Shown here one piece after another: positions 55,244-64,000 of a stretch of 64,000 nt of DNA (position 1 is the stretch's first letter; every line of letters starts with the position of its first letter). A program made the translations under genes and the position numbers. The notes under the pieces are model-generated. The model searched no databases, was not told where the DNA came from, and was given only the letters and a program-made list of their open reading frames with translations. This DNA comes from Rheum nobile (taxonomy: Eukaryota; Streptophyta; Magnoliopsida; Caryophyllales; Polygonaceae), in the NCBI GenBank assembly GCA_027886185.1, contig WOAB01000563.1, positions 4,712,001-4,776,000 of the forward strand. The letters run 5' to 3'.

Positions 55244-57735
55244 TCAATGGTTCGAAAGGAAGGGATACATTTGCTCCAATGATTGCCATAACGCCTCGGC
55301 TACGTCTTCACATCGGTCATCTCCATGGTGATGATCGCGATATGGATCCATACGTGAATAGCAACTATCAAGGCACTGCACAAAAGATAAGTGGATACGA
55401 TTAATAAACATACACGAAGTCAAAAATAAACAGGATATAATTACATGATTACTTACCTGCTGCTGAGTGTAACGATCCTCTTGAGGGATGATGAATGGAT
55501 GTGTATGTTGGAGATACCACTGCATGTAATCATCGGTACACTGGTGGTGTTGACGAACTGGAGGACCCATGGCTTGCAGGCTAATGGAATGTTCATTGCG
55601 GGCATTCCATGCATATAAGGATCTATCGTACTCCACCGTGTAACTGCTAATCTTCACGCCCCTCCATGCCTTAATGGGAACAATCGGTGGTCTTGGACAT
55701 TGTTGTACACGCCCAAACTGCCGAGCTACTCGATCCGGCATGTAAGGCTCGGTGACCCACAGACAGGATATGACTCCATGAAATCGCGATGAAGCAAACA
55801 TCTCATTATTGAAGTCAATGGAGCCGTATGGCATCCACTCAACCTAAACACAATTGAATTTCAAACAACTTATAATGCATATATATTTTAACATAATAGA
55901 TAAGGACCGTATATGCACTTACACTATCAGCATGCATCCCATCCAGCTCCTCCCTATAATTCCTGGTCCGGTTGGGTTCATGTGACATGTCCCATTTTCT
56001 GGCGTATGGGATCGGCTGTTGTGGGTCCCAGTAAACACTCTGTGCAGGTCTAAACATGGGAAAGTACTGATATATCCATGACTACAAAATAATTACACAT
56101 ATGTCAATTCCCTACATAACAAACATATAATATATCTATAACAAAAATTTAGATATTTTTATTCAAGCCATTTAATACCTGGATCAGAGTGAAACATGTG
56201 GACATGACCCGTGCCTCTTTTCTTGTGCACTCGCCCAAGCTGCGGTACACGTGTGCAAGAACACCGGTACCCCATGCATAGTTCGTGACTTTTGTGAGAT
56301 CAGTCACGAACGGAGTGTAATAAACGGGCAAGCGATGCTGAGACTTGTCAGGAAAGAGGGCAGACCCCACCAAGTACAGCAAGAACCCAGCCGCCAGCTT
56401 CTTCGACGCCAACTCCTCGCAATGAGTCTTAAAATCTCCCGCGTGCAAGTTACCGGCGACGATAGCACCATCCTCCAGCTCAAAAAACTCATGCGTCTGC
56501 TCCATCAACGCCTTCTTCAAATCATTGCGGCTTAGCTGCTCGTGCCATTTCTTTGGGGGACCCATGTCTTGCCCTTGTATGTTAAGCCCAAGGATCATCC
56601 ACACATCATGGAGAGTTATAGTCATCTCTCCCCATGGCATGTGGAATGAGTTGGTTTCCGGTTGCCAACGCTCGACGAAGGCACCAATCAGCGTCTCATC
56701 CACATGCTCATGCATGATGTCCGATAGATGACATAGCCCGAACGCCAACGCCATGCTACCCCACGCGTCTTCCGTTGTGAGACGCCATGAGCGTAACTGC
56801 TTGCCTCGCTGCTGGAACCTCAAGGATTGCACCGACTGTATATGAACATAATTAAGCAATCATACAGACTTATTTAAAACAAGATTAATAATTACAAAAA
56901 TTGTGTTACGTGCAACTTACAACGCGCTGGTAAAGGAGGTACGCCACGTGGTTTACAAAACTCTTTAGGAGTTCAGGTCTCTCCGGACCTCCAGGAACGC
57001 TCACCACCAGTTCAGGGTCGTATCTGACATTCTTCTTTGACCGGGGTGGTTTTCCCCGCGAAGAAGAGGCTTCCTGAGGCTCCTCGCCCGGCTCCTCGCC
57101 CGCCGTGTTTGGGGCGTCTTCTCTTGGAATCAAGGCATTGCTGGACTGGGCCTGAGTCCCCTGGTCCTGAGTCCCCCATGTACATGCATGATCCTACATT
57201 TATTAAATAGATCAGATGCAATAATGAATTGTAAACAAATGCATGTTATACTAAATGTACTTACCATAGGCTGATGATAGGCAGCGTTCGGGTACACCGT
57301 CGGGTTCTCCCACGGGTTGTCCTGCTCCTCATCTCCCTGATAATAATCTCTCGGGCTATGATGAGGGCTCACATGCGGCGGTAGTACCGGCAGACTAAAA
57401 TTCCGCCCGTAATAGTTATTCTGATCTATTGTATCAGAATAACAATGCAGCGGACTTCCTTCATAGTCTGGATCCCTCGGAGGCTCAGAGCCTGCTCTAC
57501 CCCCAATAAACGACGGCACTGCCATTAGGCTATGCACTCCTATCATGCCAGTATCGCCAGCAGCCCCAGTACTGCTACCTGCTCCAATCTGGTATGCGCC
57601 GGTCTCATCATCCCGGTAGCACACATCCCTCCGTTGCCTCCTTTCCGACCTTTTGACCTCTTCGCCAGTCACATACGACTGTTGGCGTACAAGGTTGCGA
57701 CGTATCCTGCGTTCAGTTCTTTCCCCAGGTTCCAT
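55244..57735 (-). CDS. PMD (plant mobile domain, MAIN-like) protein, copy 2
   Basis: Six exons on the minus strand with good GT..AG borders: 57265-57735, 56921-57193, 56179-56835, 55923-56081, 55457-55843, 55244-55375; about 690 codons, no stop seen. N-terminus MEPGERTERRIRRNLVRQQS basic, then P/Y-rich with NYYGRNF. The PMD core in exons 3-5 has WRLTTEDAWGSMALAFGL, FHMPWGEMTITLHDVWMILG, AWGTGVLAHVYRSLGECTRK, IYQYFPMFRPAQSVYWDPQQ and FHGVISCLWVTEPYMPDRVA. This is the domain of MAIN/MAIL1 and of 'phosphatase 7 long form' homologues; no phosphatase domain is present. It is convergent with MULE-OTU. Function inside transposons is unknown; MAIN/MAIL1 act in nuclear silencing. Confidence 0.88.
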
Positions 57736-58680
57736 CTGTGTTTACATATCAACACATTTTAATCAACAAAAATCAACAAACAGAAAATCAACGTTCCAGA
57801 TATCAAAAAAAATGCAAATTCACACGTTACGTGTGACTTGTTCTCACACGTAATGCGTAGTGCACATTCACACGTTACGTGTGAATGTGCTTATTCCAAT
57901 TTCACCCGCAGGCCGCCGGCGACTTTCCGGCGATATTCCGGTCGTCTTCTCCGGCGAGACAGTCCGAATTTTAATCAACAAAAATCAACAAAAATCAAAA
58001 TACAGAAAATCAGCGTTACAGATATCAAAAAAAAAGGAAATTCACGCGTTACGTGTGACTTGCTCTCACACGTAACGCGTGGTGCACATTCACACGTTAC
58101 GTGTGAATGTGCTTATTCCAATTTCACCGGCAAGTCGCCGGCGACTTGCCGGCGATATTCCGGTTGTCTTCTCCGGCGAGACAGTCCGAATTTTAATCAA
58201 CAAAAATCAAAAAACAGAAAATCAACGTTCCAGAAATCTAAAAAAAATGAAATTCACACGTTACGTGTGACTTGCTCTCACACGTAACGCGTGGTGCACA
58301 TTCACACGTTACGTGTGAATGTGCACATTCCAATTTCACCGGGAACCCGCCGGCGACATTCCGGCGATATTCCGGTCGTCTTCTCCGGCGAGACAGTCCG
58401 AATATTTTTTTTTTTTTCAAATATACCCAAAATTCAACAACAAATCCACAATTTTTACCAATCTAACAATATCATCACTTCCACTTTCATTTTTCCACAC
58501 AAAATGTCTACAAACCTAGATCTACCTAACCAAAACCCTAAACATCACAAAAACTTCTACAAAACCTAGATCTACCATCCAAATCATCTCCAAATCGTAG
58601 ATCTATCATCCAAACCTAGATCTACCTAACCAAATACTATGTGTGGATTTAAATTTATTAAAAACAAAATCAAATAATTA
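57736..58680. promoter_or_regulatory. PMD promoter, copy 2, with three 212-222-bp repeats
   Basis: Each repeat has three 24-bp spaced palindromes (57823/57847/57871, again from 58045, again from 58257), then CGCCGGCGACTTTCCGGCGA and TCTTCTCCGGCGAGACAGTC, then AATCAACAAAAATCAA. Copy 1 has one shorter, diverged version at 28857-29070. 58430-58680 is AT-rich with no gene supported. Confidence 0.85.
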
Positions 58681-58696
58681 TTTCTAGGAACTAACC

Positions 58697-58795
58697 TTAC
58701 GCGGGAGGGGCGAGGAGGCGTTACGCGGGAGGGGCAAGGAGACGTTACGCGGGAGGGGCAAGGAGGCGCAGCGGGAGGGGCAAGGAGGCTGAGTG
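58697..58795. repeat. 24-bp tandem repeat with half palindromes
   Basis: TTACGCGGGAGGGGCAAGGA units with TTAC at 58697, 58721 and 58745 and a shortened fourth unit. The same 24-bp step as the palindrome arrays, with only one half of the palindrome kept. Confidence 0.85.
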
Positions 58796-58847
58796 CTGAT
58801 GCTGAATGAAGAGGAGGAGCCGAATCTGGCTTTTATAGCCAGATTCC

Positions 58848-58995
58848 CACACGTTACGTGTGATACAATGTCACACGTAACGTGTGAACCGATCCCACAC
58901 GTAACGTGTGGAGCCAATTCACGCGTTACGTGTGGGTCTTGAATGGGTCAGTATCGACGCGTAACGTGGGAAGTCTATTCTCACGTTACGCGCGG
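58848..58995. repeat. 24-bp phased palindrome array next to the right TIR, copy 2
   Basis: Cores at 58850, 58874, 58898, 58922, 58958 (a 36-bp step) and 58982. It leads straight into the terminal inverted repeat. Confidence 0.92.
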
Positions 58996-59031
58996 CCCTA
59001 TGCGCCAAAAGGCAAAAATGCCTATGCGCCG
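58994..59031. repeat. Right terminal inverted repeat of MULE copy 2
   Basis: GGCCCTATGCGCCAAAAGGC then AAAAATGCCTATGCGCCG; reverse complement of the left TIR with few mismatches. Confidence 0.88.
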
Positions 59032-59041
59032 AATAGTTGAG

Positions 59042-59712
59042 CCCTTAATTTATTACAAGTGACAAGCTTCAGGCCACAATTCAAGCTTTTTGCAACCCTT
59101 TTTGTTTTTGTTTTTCGAAAACAAAATACCAATTTTCAATCCCTATTTCAAAACAAATTTACCCAAATTTTATCAAATAGCAAGACTAATTGATGTTATT
59201 TTTTTACATTAATTTTTACCTTTATTTATCTATTGTGGTTCCGTTTGTTTCAAGTTTGGGTGTCAAATTCTTCACGGCATTTGTGGAGCTGATCTAGGGT
59301 GTTGTCTGAGTGTCCGGTCGTGGTCGTGATCGTGTCTGTGGCTCAATGAAGATCCCTCTTGTATGAGAGCAACGTCATGGTTGAGGCTCCTGAAGATCCC
59401 TCCTAGAAGAGAGGGCAATGTTATGGCAGTTCGTTCAGCACTTCCGCATGATTTCTCTTGTCTCACTCGTCTTCCGGTGGCGCTTTCGTCTGATTGTGTT
59501 TTGCTCACCACTCGATCTAGGTCGTTTTAGCTCTATTTTTGCTTTGTTGTAATTTCCAATCTTGGTTTGTTGTTCTCTTTGTCCGGTTTTGACCGGCGCC
59601 GATTTATCGGCCTCTCGATCTACCCGACGTTGTTATGTCGGGTACTTCGAATTCTTTGCTCATAAAAAAAGAAGAAGAAACCACTACACGTAACATGTAC
59701 CATACTTTATTG
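59042..59712 (+). other. Possible 5'-truncated LINE tail
   Basis: 59230-59690 looks like a LINE 3' end: a T/G-rich stretch (TTTTGCTTTGTTGTAATTTC), GGTACTTCGAATTCTTTGCT, then CATAAAAAAAGAAGAAGAAA. No reverse-transcriptase frame is included and no clear target duplication was found. 59042-59230 shows nothing recognisable. Confidence 0.35.
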
Positions 59713-59720
59713 CCCACAGT

Positions 59721-60532
59721 CAGTGGCGGATCTAGAACTTAATCGAAGGGGGCGAGTTTCATATATTTTTCACTTTATAAACTATTTATATTAATATTTT
59801 AAAACTACAAAAAATATGAGATTCACCTTTTGAAATTTGATTAATTCATGCAATATATACTCTATTTTTTTAGTGTTTTGAAAATTACTTAAATAATGTA
59901 AGATTTTGAATATTTGTGTGAATAAAAAATTAAAACATGGAAAGAAAAATAAAAAACGAAAGAGAAATAAATATGTTTAATAAATACAAAGATTTTAATA
60001 AAGCAACTAAGACTCAATTTTTTTACAAAAGTAGAAAAAAAGAAGGGATTGAAGAATTGAACCCATGACCTTTAGCTTTTTTCACACAAGTTTCAAGACA
60101 AATAACACTAGGTCAAAGCATTTTTATTGTCATTTACTTATCATTTTATGTATACATAATGAAAATTAAAAATTCAAAGGGGGACTTAACCAAAAATTCG
60201 ACATATTATAAGAGATTTGTCGGGTGAAGCTAGGGTTGTTGTCCCCCTAGATTCTCCCATGCCCATAGTGATTGAAGAATTTTTAACAAAAGTAGAAAAA
60301 AGAAGAGATTGAAGAATTGAACTCGTGACCTTTAGCTATTTTCACACAAGTTTCAAAACAAATACTACTAGGCCAATGCATTTATATTTTTATTTAATTA
60401 TCATTTTATGTATACATAATGAAAATTAAAAATTTAAAGGTGGACTTAACCAAAAATTCGACATATTATAAGGAATTTATCGGGGTAAAGGTTGGGCTTC
60501 CGCCCCACTAGCCCCCCCTAGATCCGCCCCTG
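59721..60532. mobile_element. hAT-type non-autonomous element (MITE) with 8-bp TSD
   Basis: Ends CAGTGGCGGATCTAG and CTAGATCCGCCCCTG, flanked by a perfect 8-bp duplication CCCACAGT (59713-59720 and 60533-60540), the size made by hAT transposases. 812 bp, no coding. The inside contains a diverged direct duplication of about 245 bp (GAAGAATTGAACCCATGACC at about 60050, GAAGAATTGAACTCGTGACC at about 60310), each ending in a sequence like the element's own right end. Confidence 0.93.
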
Positions 60533-60540
60533 CCCACAGT

Positions 60541-60977
60541 GATCACGAGAATAGCGTTGCAACTTGCAACATGTACCGTAGTTTGCTTTATTTGCAAACC
60601 TTAGGCTATGAACCGCAATACCCTTAGGCGTGTTTGGTAAAAATGGGGGTATGGGGTTGGAATTTGATACTTCGTATTAGGTGTATGGTTAGCTATTGGT
60701 AATCAATGGGGAAAGGAGCTTTCAACCTAAATTTTAGAACGAGACTCATTCCCACCAAATATGAGAGGTATGAGAACCCCATATCTTAGGGGTTTGAGAA
60801 ATCGGGTTGGAGCTCAAAAAACTCTCTAATAAACACAAGGTATCAGGTTTTCATTTCCCAATCCTATATCTCATTCCTCAAATATTTTTACCAAACGCAT
60901 CTTAAAAGGTTGATATCTTTATAAAAAAATTTCAAATGTTTGCCCAAGTTTGTAGGCTGCGGCCCAATATAAGCAAT
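60541..60977. other. No recognised feature
   Basis: Continues the sequence into which the hAT element inserted. No supported gene or repeat. Confidence 0.5.
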
Positions 60978-62582
60978 CTATTCGGGCTTAATATAAATAC
61001 TCGTGGGCCGGACATATGCACCTAACTTGGAAGGACGAGTGGTACTATAGCTTGATACTGTTGAGAACTAGCTGGACATGTATCTGGTTCACTGCCATGC
61101 TGAATCAGAACCTTTGAGAGTACCAAAATGTGGCCTGCTGGGCTGGGCCTGTTTAAAATTTGACCGGTTCGATCCAGTGGTTTGAAATATTTGTAAACAT
61201 ATTTTCATACCAAAAATCGTTTTCTAAAGGGGATTTTTGTTTGCACCCGCAAAATCTTACGACGCACCCTATTTTGTTTTTCAAAAAAAAAATCAATTCC
61301 TTGGGCGCAACCAGGATGCGCCCAAGGTCTAGGTGGATTTTTTTTTTTTTTGAAAAATAATTTTTTAAAGATTATTGAACCGATTTGGGTCTGAATCGGT
61401 TGATTTTGGGCGCAACCACGATGCGCCCATTTTATTTTTATTTTTTTTTCCCGAAAAAAAAAAAAAAAAAAAAAAAAAACTGGGCGCTTCGTGGTTGCGC
61501 CCAAATTTGTTTATATCCAATTTGGATGTCTTGTAGTTATATCCAATTTGGTTATTACTATGATTATATCTTATAGTTATATCTATAGTTATATACAATT
61601 TGGTTATATCTCATGATTATATTCTATATTTATATACTATGGTTATATCATATAGTTATATGCTATGATTATATCTTATAGTTATATCATATAGTTATAT
61701 CCAATTTTGTTATTACTATATAATATAATCATAAGGATATAGCCAAATTGGATATAGCTATAAGGATATAACCAAACTATTCGGGCTTAATATAAATACT
61801 CGTGGGTCGGACATATGCACCTAACTTGGAAGGACGAGTGGTACTATAGCTTGATATTGTTGAGAACTAGCTGGACATGTATCCGGTTCACTGCCATGCT
61901 GAATCAGAACCTTTGAGAGTACCAAAATGTGGCATGCTGGGCTGGGCCTGTTTAAAATTTGACCGGTTCGATCCAGTGGTTTGAAATATTTGTAAACATA
62001 TTTTCATACCAAAAATCGTTTTCTAAAGGGGATTTTTGTTTGCACACGCAAAATCTTGCGACGCACCCTATTTTGGGTGCAACGCCGTTGCGCCCAAAAT
62101 AGGGATTTTGTTTTTCAAAAAAAAAATCAATTCCTTGGGCGCAACCAGGATGCGCCCAAGGTCTGTGTGGATTTTTTTTTATTTTGAAAAATATTTTTTT
62201 AAAGATTATTGAACCGATTTGGGTCTGAATCGGTTGATTTTGGGCGCAACCACGATGCGCCCATTTTATTTTTATTTTTTTTTCCCGAAAAAAAAAAAAA
62301 ACTGGGTGCTTCGTGGTTGGGCCCAAATTTGTTTATATCCAATTTGGATGTTTTGTAGTTATATCCAATTTGATTATTATTATGATTATATCTTATAGTT
62401 ATATCTATAGTTATATACAATTTGGTTATATCTCATGATTATATTCTATATTTATATACTATGGTTATATCATATAGTTATATGCTATGATTATATCTTA
62501 TAGTTATATCCAATTTTGTTATTACTATATAATATAATCATAAGGATATAGCCAAATTGGATATAGCTATAAGGATATAACC
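60978..62582. repeat. 800-bp tandem duplication with GGGCGC palindromes
   Basis: CTATTCGGGCTTAATATAAA and about 800 bp after it occur at 60978 and again at 61777, with a few substitutions and indels. Each copy has palindromes of the form GGGCGCAACC..G.TGCGCCC (61299, 61409 and 61481 in copy 1; equivalents at about 62138, 62243 and 62310 in copy 2) inside A- and T-runs. Copy 2 has one additional palindrome at about 62076-62110. Confidence 0.88.
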
Positions 62583-64000
62583 AAATCACATATAACTATA
62601 AGATATAGTCATAGTATATAAGTATATGATATAACCAATATATATGACTATATGATATAATATATGATTAAGCATACTATATAACTATGGAATATAATTG
62701 TAAGATATAATCATAGTATATAATTATAAGATATAACCATAGTATATAACTATAGAATATAATATAGGATATAACCATAGTATATAACTATATAATATAA
62801 CCATAAGATATAATCATAATATATAATTATAGAATATAACGATATGATATAAGATATAACCATAGTATATAACTATAGAATATAATATAGGATATAACCA
62901 TAGTATATAACTATATAATATAACCATAAGATATAATCATAATATATAACTATAGAATATAACGATATGATATAACCAAATTTGATATAAGTCATATAAC
63001 TATAAGATATAATCATTATATAGAACTATATGATATAACCATAGTATATCTATATGATATAATATAAGATATAATCATAATATATAACTATGAAATATAA
63101 CCAAAAGATATAACCATAGTATATAACTATAGAATATAACCGTAGTATATGACCATAAGACATAACCAAATTGAATATAACAATATGATATAACCAAATT
63201 GGATATAAGTCATATAACTATAAGATATAATCATTGTATATAACTATATGATATAAGCATAATATATAACTATATAATATAACCATAAGATGTAATCATA
63301 ATATATAACTATATAATATAACAATTATATATATATAACTATAGAATATAACGATATGATATAACCAAATTGGATATAAGTCATATAAGTATAAGATATA
63401 ACCATAGTATATAACTATAGAATATAACCGTAATATATGACCATAAGACATAACCAAATTAGATATAACCATAGTTATATGTGATTTTCAAAGGATATAA
63501 TCATAGTATATAACTATAGGATATAACGATATGATATAACTAAATTGGATATAACTATAACATATAATCATAGTATATAACTATAGGATATAAACATAGT
63601 ATATAACTATATGATATAATATAGGATATAACTATAGTATATAATTATGGAATATAACCATAAGATATAATCATAGTATATAACTATAGAATATAACGAT
63701 ATGATATAAACAAATTGGATATAAGTCATATACCTATAACATATAATCATGGTATATAACTATAGAATATAACGATATGATATAACCAAATTGGATATAA
63801 GTCATATAACTATAAGATATAATCATTGTATATAACTATATGATATAAGCATAATATATAACTATATAATATAACCATAAGATATAATCATAATATATAA
63901 CTATATAATATAACGATTATATATATATAACTATATAATATAACGATATGATATAACCAAATTGGATATAAGTCATATAAGTATAAGATATAACCATAGT
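62583..64000. repeat. AT-rich satellite (ATATAACCATAGTATATAAC type)
   Basis: Degenerate short units such as ATATAACCATAGTATATAAC and TATAGAATATAACGATATGA repeated to the window edge, over 90 percent A+T by eye. Longer segments recur (for example GATATAACCAAATTGGATAT with ATAAGTCATATAACTATAAG at 63193, 63365, 63783 and 63951), a higher-order period of several hundred bases. Related units already occur at 61560-61770 and 62340-62582. Confidence 0.9.

Larger units (their letters stand above)
49631..59031. mobile_element. Mutator-like element, copy 2, with both TIRs
   Basis: 9.4 kb between terminal inverted repeats CGGCGCATAGGCATTTTGCC (49631) and GGCAAAAATGCCTATGCGCC plus G (ending 59031), which extend about 60 bp inward into the first palindromes (CGTAACGTGAG). 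Genes: zf-GRF (minus), MULE-OTU (plus), PMD (minus). Orientation is reversed relative to copy 1. Nine bases outside the ends (ATTACTTTT left, AATAGTTGA right) agree at only 5 positions, so a target duplication is not established. Only one clear disabling change is seen, a stop in MULE-OTU. Confidence 0.88.

Noticed and set aside
57130..57735. PMD exon as a protein serine/threonine phosphatase
   Set aside because: Database names such as 'phosphatase 7 long form homologue' derive from the PMD; no phosphatase motifs are present.

Overview
The window is transposon-filled nuclear DNA from a flowering plant, probably a eudicot. The evidence is plant-type LTR retrotransposons with tRNA-Met and tRNA-Asp primer sites, CACTA elements, a Stowaway MITE, a hAT MITE, MULE genes with FAR1, OTU and plant-mobile (PMD) domains, and introns with GT..AG borders. 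I see no intact host gene and no rRNA or tRNA gene. The species cannot be read from the sequence. Almost every coding region belongs to a mobile element and most are broken.

Layout. 1-7238: right part of an old CACTA element (TNP2 tail, Transposase_24-like and Ulp1-like remnants, AGCCCGG subterminal repeats), carrying a Stowaway MITE and an AACCGA-rich insert. 7445-8000: minisatellite of about 23 bp. 8310-28856: an Athila-like Ty3/Gypsy element split by a nest of insertions, each defined by its target-site duplication. Copia element B (10542-27910, TSD ATTCA) contains minus-strand LTR element C (13960-24682, TSD GTGTG). C contains the small LTR element D (18994-24599, TSD CCCTA), and D contains CACTA element E (19437-22557, TSD CTA). 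E carries exons of a captured host PUX7-like (UBX/UAS) gene.

28857-59031: two copies, in inverted orientation, of one large Mutator-like element. Each has three genes: a PMD gene, a FAR1-MULE transposase-SWIM-OTU gene, and a small zf-GRF coiled-coil gene. Copy 2 (49631-59031) is bounded by terminal inverted repeats. Copy 1 (28857-48283) has lost its left end and was entered by a Tekay-like chromovirus remnant (30058-33867), a complete Athila-like element F (37501-44450) and a Copia integrase fragment. 59042-64000: a LINE-like tail, a hAT MITE with a perfect 8-bp TSD, an 800-bp tandem duplication with GGGCGC palindromes, and an AT-rich satellite running off the window.

The most unusual feature is short palindromes in strictly phased arrays. 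CACACGTTACGTGTG-like cores recur every 24 bp in at least nine clusters of both MULE copies, in promoters, an intron and next to the TIRs, with variable spacers. CCGCGACCGCGG cores occur as pairs 20-21 bp apart, the pairs often repeating every 69-70 bp, in LTRs and gag of the Athila-like elements; looser copies lie in the LTR of the unrelated Tekay remnant. A third palindrome (GCACGGCCGTGC) shows the same 20-bp pairing. Core and spacing are conserved while spacers drift, which ordinary domain annotation does not explain.
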